Translations under genes and position numbers: made by a program
Shown: positions 1 to 7,923 of the stretch, piece after piece
Position numbering within the stretch: the first letter of the stretch is position 1
Layout: each line of letters begins with the position of its first letter
Notes under the pieces: generated by a model
What the model was told of the DNA's origin: nothing
The model's database searches: none
Seen by the model: the letters and a program-made list of their open reading frames with translations, nothing else
Origin: Actinomycetota bacterium
Lineage (GTDB): Bacteria; Actinomycetota; Actinomycetes; S36-B12; UBA5976
DNA: 15,726 nucleotides
Direction: 5' to 3'
NCBI GenBank assembly: GCA_005789325.1
Contig: SXYE01000004.1
Location: 1 to 15,726, forward strand

Positions 1-1
1 A

Positions 2-292
2 AATGAATTAAGTTTTGTAAACCATGGGCCAACTCATTCATTTTGGTTAGCAACAGCAGGAATTGTAACTGTTGTTCCACTACTTTTATTTGGAACCGCA
101 GTGGTAAGAATTCCTCTCGTTGTAATCGGCTTATTGCAAGCTTTGGGCCCAATATTGCAATTTATTTTGGGTTATTTAGTTTTTGACGAACCAATGAGTC
201 CAGCCAGATGGATTGGTTTTCTAATTGTGTGGCTAGCAGTATCAGTGTTTAGCTACGATGCGATTAAAACTTATCGAAGTAACAGAATTTAA
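2..292 (+). CDS. rarD: RarD/EamA-family membrane transporter, C-terminal part (5' end outside window)
   Basis: The reading frame is open from base 2 to the TAA at 290-292 and gives 96 residues with no natural start, so the gene begins left of the window. A GTG at 101 lies inside the conserved region and is not the start. Three hydrophobic segments are visible, at about residues 14-31, 38-60 and 67-85. The sequence around LQALGPILQFILGYLVF followed by DEPMSPARWIGF matches the end of RarD proteins (family pattern LQYIGPTLxFLL...GE), the last helices of the second EamA repeat. RarD-type proteins are ten-helix inner-membrane permeases of the drug/metabolite transporter superfamily. Their substrate is mostly unknown; E. 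coli RarD is named for chloramphenicol sensitivity. It converges on the polyprenyl synthase gene and shares four bases with it. Family call fairly sure; substrate not predictable. Confidence 0.82.
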   Translation, partial: NELSFVNHGPTHSFWLATAGIVTVVPLLLFGTAVVRIPLVVIGLLQALGPILQFILGYLVFDEPMSPARWIGFLIVWLAVSVFSYDAIKTYRSNRI

Positions 293-304
293 CTGTTTCT
301 TTTT
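277..304 (+). terminator. Possible weak intrinsic terminator spanning two overlapping convergent stop codons
   Basis: Bases 281-285 (AACAG) pair perfectly with 293-297 (CTGTT) around a seven-base loop AATTTAA. After one T-T mismatch the stem continues with 277-279 (AAG) against 299-301 (CTT). On the plus strand the right arm runs into a T-rich stretch, 296-304, as expected for a rho-independent terminator of the rarD-like gene. On the minus strand the tract after the hairpin is poorer in T, so it would be weaker for the nuo operon. The loop contains the stop codons of both genes. The stem is AT-rich and short, so this is tentative. Confidence 0.35.
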
Positions 305-1278
305 GTGAGCCATTCAGCAAATTGCACAAGTGCATCACGAGCACTACCTTTAGGCACAGAATCAAGAGAAACCATTGCTTGATCAATCAAACTCTCCAAA
401 TGAAGAGTTGCTACATCAAATCCACCTAATTCTCTAACTTTCTCAATTGTGGTTTGAATTAATTCAGGATTACCTTTAACATCAACCAATAATTGTTTAA
501 GACTTTGATCTTTATCTAAAGACAATGCTGAAAGCACAGGCAAGGTGTGAATACCTTCTAGTAAGTCTTTGCCAATAGTTTTTCCTGATTTTGCTGAATC
601 ACCTTGTAAATCTAAAATGTCATCAGATATCTGAAATGCCAGTCCAACGTTGTGAGCGTAATTACTCAAAGCTGCTGAAACTAAATCATCAGCTCCTGAA
701 AGATATGCACCCAAAGCTGCTGAGGTTTCAATAAGTGAACCAGTTTTTTGTTTCAAAACTTCTAAATAATGCTTGATGGGATCACTTGTTCCTGCTCCCA
801 TTGCTTCACGAATTTGTCCTTCACAAAGAACTGAAAGAGTGTCCGCAAGAGTGGTTACGACGTGCGGACCTAATTCAGCTGCAATTGCTGATGCTCTTGA
901 AAAAAGAAAGTCTCCAGCAAGAATTGCGTTGGTGTTACCAAATTTTGCATTTGCTGATGGCACACCTCTTCTTAAGGATGCCTCATCCATCACATCATCG
1001 TGATAAAGAGTTGCTACATGAATAAATTCGATTGCAGCAGCCACTTTTGCTAACCGGTCAATATCTGGTTTACCGAACTGTGAAGAGAGAAAAACTAATA
1101 CTGGTCTAATTCTTTTACCACCAGCAAGAAGAAGATGCTGAGTTATTTCAGTAAGTGGACTGTATGGGGATGCAGATTCTATTTCTAGGAACTCTTCAGT
1201 TCTTTTAATTCCTTGGCTTAGGAATTCTTTTAATTTGTCATCAGCAATCAATATTTCAGGAACGTTTACTTTACTCAT
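289..1278 (-). CDS. Long-chain trans-polyprenyl diphosphate synthase (probable menaquinone side chain)
   Basis: This 329-residue protein is a class I (all-trans) isoprenyl diphosphate synthase, which condenses isopentenyl diphosphate onto an allylic primer in the cytoplasm. Visible motifs in order are GGKRIRP at 53-59, the first aspartate-rich motif DDVMD at 94-98 followed by a conserved RRG, and the second aspartate-rich motif DDILD at 219-223, then GKTIGKDLLEG. The fifth residue before the first motif is alanine (A89); a small residue there leaves the product pocket open and fits a long product rather than farnesyl or geranylgeranyl diphosphate. Exact chain length cannot be read. It is the last gene of the nuo cluster; its ATG overlaps the nuoN stop (ATGA, 1278-1275), so it is probably translated by coupling. 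The context suggests octa- or nonaprenyl diphosphate for menaquinone, the usual actinobacterial quinone. Symbols such as ispB, hepT or grcC would be guesses. Confidence 0.93.
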   Translation of the reverse strand: MSKVNVPEILIADDKLKEFLSQGIKRTEEFLEIESASPYSPLTEITQHLLLAGGKRIRPVLVFLSSQFGKPDIDRLAKVAAAIEFIHVATLYHDDVMDEASLRRGVPSANAKFGNTNAILAGDFLFSRASAIAAELGPHVVTTLADTLSVLCEGQIREAMGAGTSDPIKHYLEVLKQKTGSLIETSAALGAYLSGADDLVSAALSNYAHNVGLAFQISDDILDLQGDSAKSGKTIGKDLLEGIHTLPVLSALSLDKDQSLKQLLVDVKGNPELIQTTIEKVRELGGFDVATLHLESLIDQAMVSLDSVPKGSARDALVQFAEWLTKRNS

Positions 1279-2831
1279 CTTAAGAACACTGACGCAGAGC
1301 TAACCAGATCAATAATAACTTGTGGGAATAGACCTAACAAAATTGTGACAACAGCACTTGATGTAATAGCAATAGTTGTGAAAATACTTGGCACAACCAC
1401 AAAAGGTCCATCAGGAATTGGTTCACTAAAGAACATTAAAATAATTACTCTGATGTAAAACACTGCAGCAATAACACTTGCTAGGACTCCAATTAATACA
1501 AGTGGGGTTGCTCCACCAGTTACTGCGGCTGTGAAGACTGAGAATTTCGCGGTAAATCCACTAGTCAGCGGAATTCCTGCAAAAGACAACATAAACAAGG
1601 ACATGAGTCCTGCTACTAATGGAGATTTCTTACCTAAGCCTTTCCAGCGAATTAAACTTGAACTTTCTCCAGCTTGTTCCCTGATTAAAGTAATTAAGGC
1701 AAATGCACCAACTGTGGCAAATGAGTAAGCAATTAAATAAATCAAAACAGCTGCTATTGCTGGTCTATTGGTTGCAGAAAATCCGACCAGAATAAATCCA
1801 CCGTTTGCAATAGATGAATATGCAAGCATTCTCTTAAAGTCAGATTGGGCAAGTGCAATAACACTTCCCACCACCATTGTTAAACCTGCAACAACCCAAA
1901 TAAGTGGACGCCAGTCCCAAACAAGTGCGCCAAATGCAACATAGAAAACTCTTAGTAATCCACCAAATGCTGCAACCTTTACAGCTCCTGCCATAAAGGA
2001 AGTAACTGGTGTTGGTGAGCCGGTATAAACATCTGGAACCCATTGATGAAATGGAACCGCTCCAACTTTAAACAACATTCCCACCGCAACTAAAGCAATT
2101 GCAGCAGTTAGCAATCCTGGTGCATTGTTAGCCGAACTAATTCCATTTGAAATTTGACCAAACTCAAGAGATCCGGTGTATGCATAAGTCAGAGCGCTTC
2201 CAAAAAGTAAAATCGCGCTTGCCAGTGCACCTAAAATGAAATACTTAAGTGCTGCTTCTTGGCTAAGTAATCTTCTTCTTCGAGCTAATCCTGCTAATAA
2301 ATACAGCGGCAAGCTCATTACTTCTAGTGCTACAAAAAGTACTAATAAATCATTAGCTGTAACAAAGAGCAGCATGCCAGTGATTGAAAATGAGAACAGT
2401 GGCCAAATTTCGGTTTGAGCCCAACCTAATTTGGTAACAATTTTTTCTTCTTGCCCTCCTGGCAAAGTTGATGCTCGGGAAGCAAATGAATCTCCCAGTG
2501 GATCAACCTTTGACTCTGCAAAAAGAAGTGCACTCAAGCCTGCTACTAACAAAATTGTTCCCTGCAAAATCCAACCTGGTCCATCAAGGGCCACGGTGCC
2601 ATTGGCAACAAGAGCTCGACCACTTGGTCCAGATTGCAATACAACAGCGAAAAAGGCTAATAATAAAGAAGTGAAAATAAGTATGAGATGAGCAAATCTT
2701 CTTTTTTCGATTGAGAAAAATGCTTCAACTAAAACGCCTAAACAAGCCGCTGCAAACATAATCAAAATTGGAGATAACAAAGCGTATTCAAAATTAGGCG
2801 TTGGAATTGAGTTAAGCACAGTTTGAATCAT
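1275..2831 (-). CDS. nuoN: NADH-quinone oxidoreductase subunit N (antiporter-like membrane subunit)
   Basis: NuoN is one of three Mrp-antiporter-like proton-channel subunits of the complex I membrane arm. The 518 residues are hydrophobic throughout, consistent with about fourteen transmembrane helices. The charged residues that define the channel are present: E170 in VALEVMSLPLYLLAG, K196 in ALKYFILG, and K255 in the signature KVGAVPFHQWVPDVYTG, followed by SPTPVT. A hydrophilic loop at about 107-137 breaks the N-terminal helices; loops of this kind also occur in actinobacterial homologues. The ATG at 2831-2829 overlaps the nuoM stop (ATGA), and its own TGA overlaps the polyprenyl synthase start. 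No key residue is missing, and the length is normal for the family. The NuoN assignment over NuoM or NuoL rests on the PFHQWVPDVY motif and on position in the cluster. Confidence 0.97.
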   Translation of the reverse strand: MIQTVLNSIPTPNFEYALLSPILIMFAAACLGVLVEAFFSIEKRRFAHLILIFTSLLLAFFAVVLQSGPSGRALVANGTVALDGPGWILQGTILLVAGLSALLFAESKVDPLGDSFASRASTLPGGQEEKIVTKLGWAQTEIWPLFSFSITGMLLFVTANDLLVLFVALEVMSLPLYLLAGLARRRRLLSQEAALKYFILGALASAILLFGSALTYAYTGSLEFGQISNGISSANNAPGLLTAAIALVAVGMLFKVGAVPFHQWVPDVYTGSPTPVTSFMAGAVKVAAFGGLLRVFYVAFGALVWDWRPLIWVVAGLTMVVGSVIALAQSDFKRMLAYSSIANGGFILVGFSATNRPAIAAVLIYLIAYSFATVGAFALITLIREQAGESSSLIRWKGLGKKSPLVAGLMSLFMLSFAGIPLTSGFTAKFSVFTAAVTGGATPLVLIGVLASVIAAVFYIRVIILMFFSEPIPDGPFVVVPSIFTTIAITSSAVVTILLGLFPQVIIDLVSSASVFLR

Positions 2832-4351
2832 GGAGTAACCGCTTTTCCAATTAATGGTTGAGGATCTACTGCGCCTACATAAGTCATCGTATTAGAAACG
2901 GCTTGTTCAGCAATTTTTACTACCGGGGCAGGATAAAGACCAAACAAAACAGTTAAAACAACAATTGGTGACAATATTAGAATTTGTTTTTTATTTAAAT
3001 CAACAATGTTTTTTGATTCTTTTACTTCAGCACCAGTAAAGACTCTTTGGTACAGCCACAACATATAAATAGCGGCCAAAATAATGGCCAAAGTAGCAAT
3101 GATTGCAGGTATTGGGTATCTCTGGAATGTTCCAGTCAAAACCATAAACTCAGCCACAAATCCTGCCATGCCTGGAAGTGCAATTGAGGCCAAAGATGAA
3201 ATTAGGAAAAATCCTGTCATCACCGGAGCAACTTTTGTTAAGCCACCAAAACTATTTATCAACGAGTTATCTTTTTGTCTAATCAAATAGCCTGCGGTTA
3301 AAAATAGTCCTGCTGTAGAAATTCCGTGTGCCACCATATAAACCATTGATCCAAGCATTCCAATACTTGTGAAAGAGAAAATTCCCATAACGATGAAACC
3401 AAAATGTGAGATTGAAATGTAGGCAAAGGTACGTTTCATATCTTTTTGCGCTATGGCTAATAAGGCACCATAAATGATTCCAAAGACAGCAAGACCAATT
3501 ATTGCTGGTGCAAATTCTCTCGATGCATTTGGAAAGATTGGTAACAAAATTGCCAACATTCCATAAGTTCCAACCTTGTCTAAAATTCCGATCAACATGG
3601 TGGAAGTTCCAGGAGTTGCTTGCTCTGCAGTGTCAGGAAGCCATGTATGACCAGGAACCATCGGTGCTTTTAAAGCAAATGCAAAAAAGAATCCCAGGAA
3701 TAACCAGCGCTCAGTCCAGGTATCAATTGATAATTCATTGCTTAAAGCTGTTATCGAGAATGTGCCACGACCAAGCTGACTTGCTCCCACAAAATAAAGC
3801 CAAATGACTGCCGCCAACATAACTAATCCACCAGCAAGTCCGAATAACAAAAACTTCAATGCAGCAGCACTTCTTCTTGGGCCACCAAATCTTCCAACTA
3901 AGAAAAAGATTGGAATTAACATTGCTTCAAAAACTACATAAAACAAGAACAAATCTCTAGCCAGAAATACTGCTAGAGCGCAAGCTTGAGTTAGAAGAAT
4001 CCACATCAAAAATTCTTTGTTTTTCTTTTGTACTTCGTGCTCTGTTGCAAGCAACACGATTGGAGTTAAAACTGCAGTTAGCCCCACTAGGACTAATGAA
4101 ATTCCTGTTAAACCTAAATGAAAAGAAATACCAAATATTGGAATCCAATCAAAAGAAATATCAAATTGAGTTGCTGAATTTGAATTTATATCAAATTGTA
4201 AAGCTACAACAATTACAAAAAGTAAGGTAATTAATGAAGAATAAAGAGCTATTTGATTGTCTTTAAATACAACATACTTCTTAGGGATAAATAATAAAAC
4301 TGTTGCAATTAATGGAGTTAAAAGAATTAGTAATAACCAAGGAAAGTTCAT
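2828..4351 (-). CDS. nuoM: NADH-quinone oxidoreductase subunit M (antiporter-like membrane subunit)
   Basis: NuoM is the middle antiporter-like subunit of the proton-pumping arm. The protein has 507 residues, the usual length, and is hydrophobic with about fourteen predicted helices. E142 in VVFEAMLIPIFFLVG and K228 in FALKAPMVP are the conserved charged pair of the proton channel. The next motif reads HTWLPDTAEQATPGTS (235-250) instead of the HTWLPDAHTEAPTAGS form common in proteobacteria; the altered form is what I know from actinobacterial NuoM. K259 lies in GILDKVGTYGM. The ATG start at 4351-4349 directly follows the nuoL TAA with no base between, and AGG lies seven bases upstream of it. 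Its stop overlaps the nuoN start. No truncation or frameshift is seen. Confidence 0.97.
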   Translation of the reverse strand: MNFPWLLLILLTPLIATVLLFIPKKYVVFKDNQIALYSSLITLLFVIVVALQFDINSNSATQFDISFDWIPIFGISFHLGLTGISLVLVGLTAVLTPIVLLATEHEVQKKNKEFLMWILLTQACALAVFLARDLFLFYVVFEAMLIPIFFLVGRFGGPRRSAAALKFLLFGLAGGLVMLAAVIWLYFVGASQLGRGTFSITALSNELSIDTWTERWLFLGFFFAFALKAPMVPGHTWLPDTAEQATPGTSTMLIGILDKVGTYGMLAILLPIFPNASREFAPAIIGLAVFGIIYGALLAIAQKDMKRTFAYISISHFGFIVMGIFSFTSIGMLGSMVYMVAHGISTAGLFLTAGYLIRQKDNSLINSFGGLTKVAPVMTGFFLISSLASIALPGMAGFVAEFMVLTGTFQRYPIPAIIATLAIILAAIYMLWLYQRVFTGAEVKESKNIVDLNKKQILILSPIVVLTVLFGLYPAPVVKIAEQAVSNTMTYVGAVDPQPLIGKAVTP

Positions 4352-6211
4352 TTACAGACCTACAATCAAAAGTGCAACAACTAGAATTGCGGTGCCTAAA
4401 ACAATCGACATTGCATAAGATCTAACATAACCAGTTTCACTTCTTCTAAGTCTTGCTGAAACTCCACCGGTAAAAGATCCAATTCCATTTACAAAACCAT
4501 CAACAACTGATTTATCAAAAATGTTAAGTAATCTAGTTAAGCCTTGACCTGGTCTCATCAACAAAGCTTCGTTCATAACATCACCATATAAATCTTTTCT
4601 TGCAGCTGCTACAACGAGTGAAACTTTCTTTGGTGCAACCTTTGCAATTTTTCTGTATTGCCAAATTGCTGCAAGAACTCCAACTGCTACCACGCTTAAA
4701 GTAATAATTGTTATTGTCTGAATTGAAAATGGTGGTTCTGGTTCAACAAATCCTGTAACTGGTTCTAACCAGTGTTCAAACATGTGATCGTTAGTCAAAA
4801 TAATTCCTAATGAAGCAGCACCGATAGACAAAACAATCATGGGCAAAGTCATGGATAGTGGAGATTCATGTGGATGAACGTCATCTTCCCAACGAGGTTT
4901 GGAAACAAAAGTCATTACCACCATTCGAGTCATGTAAAAAGCAGTTAGACCTGCGCCAAATAAAACAGCTGCGCCTGCCCACCAAGAATGACTTAGAGCT
5001 GCCTCAATGATGTGATCTTTTGAGTAAAAACCAGCAAATGGTGGAATTCCAATAATTGCTAAATAACCGATGAAAAATGTAATTGTTGTAAAGATCATCA
5101 CTTTAGATAATCCGCCATAGCGTCTCATGTCGACATTGTCATTTGTGGCATGCATTACCGAACCTGCGCCAAGAAACATAACAGCTTTAAAGAAACCGTG
5201 AGTTATCAAGTGCAATATTGCAAACACATAACCAATTGGGCCTAAACCTGCTGCCAAAACCATGTAACCAATTTGACTCATCGTGGAACCAGCTAAAGAT
5301 TTTTTGATGTCGTCTTTGGCAGCACCAATGATGGCACCCATTAATAATGAGATTGCACCAATAATTACCACTGCAGTTTGCGCAATTTCACTGGCATTAA
5401 ATATCGATGCGCTTCGAACAATTAAATAAACTCCGGCGGTAACCATTGTTGCTGCGTGAATTAGTGCTGAAACTGGTGTTGGTCCTTCCATTGCATCAAG
5501 TAACCAAGATTGCAGTGGAAATTGTGCAGACTTACCACATGCTGCAAGAAGAAGTAGTAATCCGAGTGTTAAAGAAACCCAAGCAGGAGCACCACTAATT
5601 CCTTGATTTACATCTGAAAAAGAAACAGATCCAAAAACTATAAACATTGTCATGATTGCTAATGACAAACCAAAATCTCCAACGCGATTAGCAACAAATG
5701 CTTTTTTCGCAGCAACTGCAGCAGTTGGTTTATGTTGCCAGAATCCAATCAACAAATATGACGCTAATCCCACACCTTCCCAGCCCACATACAAAAGCAA
5801 ATAATTATCAGCCAAAACCAATAAAAGCATTGCTGCCACAAATAGATTTAGGTATGCGAAAAATTTACGTTTGTTCTCATCGTGAGACATGTATCCAAGT
5901 GAGTAAATATGGATAAGTGTTCCCACAAATGTAATTAACAAAACAAAAGAGATTGATAATTGATCCAGTTGAAGTGCAAAGTTAACTTTAAATCCTGCTG
6001 CAGGTACCGCCAGCCACTCATAAACTGTGGTGATTACAGCTCTTTCTTCTTCAGGTCTAGCCGCCATCTGCAAAAATTGCCACAGCCCAATTAAAAATGA
6101 ACCAGTAGATGCAGCTATTGCTAAACCAGGTCCAAATTTATTTGATCTTTTGCCAAGCGTCAGAAGCAATAGTGCACTTAGCGCTGGCAGGGCAATAACC
6201 GTTGCAATCAA
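4352..6211 (-). CDS. nuoL: NADH-quinone oxidoreductase subunit L (distal antiporter-like subunit), TTG start
   Basis: NuoL is the distal antiporter-like subunit, whose C-terminal lateral helix braces the membrane arm. The 619-residue protein shows E145 in YVGWEGVGLASYLLIGFW, K227 in CGKSAQFPLQSWL, the DAMEGPTPVSALIHAATMV segment with H252, and a long C-terminal region ending in a hydrophobic helix (about 600-617), consistent with the lateral helix and its final anchor. The start is TTG at 6211-6209: an in-frame TAA lies at 6217-6215, only one codon (AAA) separates it from TTG, and no ATG or GTG is available near the conserved N-terminal helix. A purine-rich GGAAAAGAG at 6226-6218 sits six bases upstream. 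This is the only TTG start in the cluster, and it follows the largest gap (17 bases after nuoK). It abuts nuoM directly. Confidence 0.96.
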   Translation of the reverse strand: MIATVIALPALSALLLLTLGKRSNKFGPGLAIAASTGSFLIGLWQFLQMAARPEEERAVITTVYEWLAVPAAGFKVNFALQLDQLSISFVLLITFVGTLIHIYSLGYMSHDENKRKFFAYLNLFVAAMLLLVLADNYLLLYVGWEGVGLASYLLIGFWQHKPTAAVAAKKAFVANRVGDFGLSLAIMTMFIVFGSVSFSDVNQGISGAPAWVSLTLGLLLLLAACGKSAQFPLQSWLLDAMEGPTPVSALIHAATMVTAGVYLIVRSASIFNASEIAQTAVVIIGAISLLMGAIIGAAKDDIKKSLAGSTMSQIGYMVLAAGLGPIGYVFAILHLITHGFFKAVMFLGAGSVMHATNDNVDMRRYGGLSKVMIFTTITFFIGYLAIIGIPPFAGFYSKDHIIEAALSHSWWAGAAVLFGAGLTAFYMTRMVVMTFVSKPRWEDDVHPHESPLSMTLPMIVLSIGAASLGIILTNDHMFEHWLEPVTGFVEPEPPFSIQTITIITLSVVAVGVLAAIWQYRKIAKVAPKKVSLVVAAARKDLYGDVMNEALLMRPGQGLTRLLNIFDKSVVDGFVNGIGSFTGGVSARLRRSETGYVRSYAMSIVLGTAILVVALLIVGL

Positions 6212-6217
6212 TTTTTA

Positions 6218-6226
6218 CTCTTTTCC
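6218..6226 (-). promoter_or_regulatory. Ribosome binding site supporting the TTG start of nuoL
   Basis: On the minus strand GGAAAAGAG is followed by TAAAAA and then TTG. The six-base spacing suits a Shine-Dalgarno element, although the match to AAGGAGG is imperfect. The site lies in the 17-base gap after the nuoK stop. The in-frame TAA in the spacer excludes any start further upstream. Confidence 0.5.
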
Positions 6227-6228
6227 AA

Positions 6229-6528
6229 TTACCAACGAAGCAAACTTGCTTCGTCAACTGATGCTGAATTTCTAGTTCTAAAAATTGTGAGAATGATTGC
6301 TAAACCAACAACTACTTCAGCAGCAGCAACTACCATCACAAAAAATGCAGTAGTTTGTCCATCAAGTTGTCCCCACACACGAGAACCTGTTACGAATGCA
6401 AGATTTGCTGCGTTAAGCATTAATTCAACTGACATAAATGCAACGATGGCATTTCTTCTTAGCAAAACTCCAAGAGCACCAATGGAGAAAATGATTCCAG
6501 ATAAAACTAAATATGCACTTGGATTCAC
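6229..6528 (-). CDS. nuoK: NADH-quinone oxidoreductase subunit K
   Basis: NuoK is a small three-helix membrane subunit, homologous to MrpC, located between NuoJ and the antiporter-like subunits. At 99 residues it has the normal length. Helices fall at about 4-22, 27-47 and 60-82. The two membrane glutamates needed for proton transfer in the E. coli protein (Glu36 and Glu72) correspond to E35 in FMSVELMLNAANLAF and E71 in VAAAEVVVGLAIIL. The start is GTG at 6528-6526, overlapping the nuoJ stop as GTGA; an internal start would remove the first conserved helix. It is followed by the longest intergenic gap of the cluster. Confidence 0.96.
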   Translation of the reverse strand: MNPSAYLVLSGIIFSIGALGVLLRRNAIVAFMSVELMLNAANLAFVTGSRVWGQLDGQTTAFFVMVVAAAEVVVGLAIILTIFRTRNSASVDEASLLRW

Positions 6529-7355
6529 TTGTCACCCTCTTCATCGGTTGAAACAAGTCCTAAGCCTTCAGAAATTGTTTGCACTTCATTTATGTCGTTT
6601 TGGTTAACAGGTTTAGCAGAACCGCGAGCAACGATTGGTCCTGGAAGTGAAATTTCAGATACTGATCCATCTGGCAAAAGTGCCGGTGTATCAACTGAAT
6701 TGTGTCTGGCGTAAACACCTGGTGAAGGAAGTGGTCCTTTGTAGTTACCGCTTGCAAAAAGTTCTTTAGCCATTACTGCTTGAGTTTTTCTGGGAGCAGT
6801 TCTTTCTTTATGAGCTAAGACCATTGCACCTACTGCTGCAGTAATTAACAGTGCAGAAGTTAATTCAAAAATCAAAACATATTTGCCAAAAAGTAGGGCA
6901 GCAATTCCTTGAACGTTTCCTCCATAGGCTGAATCGGCATTAGCCAATTCGGCTGCTTGGATTGAAAACGAGTTACCCAAAAGTAGAACTAGAGCAATTA
7001 CTAGAACAACACCGGCCAGGATTGCAACTCTTCTTTGTCCTTTGATTGTTTCAACTAGTGAATCTGATGCATCAACTCCCACAATCATTAATACAAATAG
7101 AAACAACATCATTACTGCTCCGGTGTAAACAACTACTTGTGTTACACCCAAGAATGGAGCTGATTGAACTACATATAAAACTGCCAAATTGATCATGGTC
7201 AATGCCACCCATAAAGCACTGTGTACTGCCTTATGTGAGATCAACATTCCAATAGCACCTATAACAGCTAGTCCCCCACAAACCCAAAATACAAATGGTT
7301 CAAATGAAATTGAGTTTTGTGATACTTCAGCTAGCTTTAAATAGGTATTAATCAT
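6525..7355 (-). CDS. nuoJ: NADH-quinone oxidoreductase subunit J, with long C-terminal tail
   Basis: NuoJ is a five-helix membrane subunit that couples the quinone end of complex I to the proton channels. Hydrophobic segments lie at about 21-39, 44-63, 70-93, 109-127 and 159-181. The third contains VVVYTGAVMMLFLFVLM, the strongly conserved segment that carries the pi-bulge in known structures. The fifth has the family pattern FELTSALLITAAVGAMVLA. Residues 185-276 form a hydrophilic tail absent from the short E. coli protein; it includes VYARHNSVDTPALLPDG, a sequence typical of actinobacterial NuoJ, and ends in an acidic stretch. The role of the tail is unknown. The ATG at 7355-7353 lies four bases after the nuoI stop, and the TGA overlaps the GTG of nuoK. 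Confidence 0.96.
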   Translation of the reverse strand: MINTYLKLAEVSQNSISFEPFVFWVCGGLAVIGAIGMLISHKAVHSALWVALTMINLAVLYVVQSAPFLGVTQVVVYTGAVMMLFLFVLMIVGVDASDSLVETIKGQRRVAILAGVVLVIALVLLLGNSFSIQAAELANADSAYGGNVQGIAALLFGKYVLIFELTSALLITAAVGAMVLAHKERTAPRKTQAVMAKELFASGNYKGPLPSPGVYARHNSVDTPALLPDGSVSEISLPGPIVARGSAKPVNQNDINEVQTISEGLGLVSTDEEGDK

Positions 7356-7359
7356 TTAG

Positions 7360-7923
7360 TTAAACACTTTGCCCTTTTTGTTTATTGATTTCTACTTCAG
7401 CAAACTGTTCAGCAGATGCACCTTTAACTTTGCCATCGTAATAATCCTGTGCCACATAGTCATCAATCATTGAATGTGGTGGGGTTGCCATTCCAGGAAG
7501 TATTGGTGCAAGTAAATCATCTTTTTCATAAATTAATTTACTTCTTGAATTATCAGCTAATTCATATTCATTTGTCATCGTTAGTGCTCTGGTTGGACAG
7601 GCTTCAATGCATAGTCCGCAACCAATACAGCGCAGATAATTTATTTGGTAAACACGGCCATAACGCTCACCTGGAGAAAATCTTTCTCCTTCTTCATTAG
7701 AAGCACCTTCAACATATATTGCATCTGCAGGACAAGCCCAAGCGCAAAGTTCGCAACCAACACATTTTTCTAATCCGTCAGGATGACGATTTAGTTGATG
7801 TCTGCCGTGAAATCTTGCTTGTGTAGGAACTTTTTCTTCAGGGTATTGTTCGGTTGTAACTTTTCTAAACATAGATCTAAAAGTGACACCAAAACCTCTA
7901 ATAATTTGTGGAATCTCAGCCAT
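7360..7923 (-). CDS. nuoI: NADH-quinone oxidoreductase subunit I (two 4Fe-4S ferredoxin-like subunit)
   Basis: NuoI carries clusters N6a and N6b, which pass electrons from NuoG to cluster N2 in NuoB. Two classical CxxCxxCxxxCP motifs are complete: C54, C57, C60 and C64 in CVGCELCAWACP, and C99, C102, C105 and C109 in CIGCGLCIEACP. The N-terminal stretch with IIRGFGVTFRSMF is the amphipathic part that lies on the membrane. The C-terminal 60 residues are hydrophilic and variable in the family. At 187 residues the length is ordinary. The ATG at 7923-7921 lies within the last codons of nuoH, giving an eight-base overlap, the largest in the cluster. A gap of four bases separates it from nuoJ. Confidence 0.97.
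   Translation of the reverse strand: MAEIPQIIRGFGVTFRSMFRKVTTEQYPEEKVPTQARFHGRHQLNRHPDGLEKCVGCELCAWACPADAIYVEGASNEEGERFSPGERYGRVYQINYLRCIGCGLCIEACPTRALTMTNEYELADNSRSKLIYEKDDLLAPILPGMATPPHSMIDDYVAQDYYDGKVKGASAEQFAEVEINKQKGQSV

Noticed and set aside
101..292. A complete 63-residue membrane protein starting at GTG 101
   Set aside because: The frame is open back to base 2, and the upstream residues continue the RarD helix, so this is the tail of a longer gene.
1279..1360. A separate promoter for the polyprenyl synthase within the end of nuoN
   Set aside because: No convincing -35/-10 pair is visible on the minus strand, and the ATGA overlap already explains expression.
2266..2284. Short CTTCTT repeat in nuoN
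   Set aside because: It encodes a run of arginines on a conserved cytoplasmic loop of NuoN; it is too short and too well explained by coding to be a repeat element.
3502..3807. 101-codon plus-strand open frame antisense to nuoM
   Set aside because: It shadows the conserved HTWLPD region of NuoM, and I see no ribosome binding site or homology.
6287..6607. 106-codon plus-strand open frame antisense to nuoK and the end of nuoJ
   Set aside because: The opposite strand codes for well-conserved NuoK and NuoJ; the translated product is low-complexity (TTTSAAATT-like) and resembles nothing I know.
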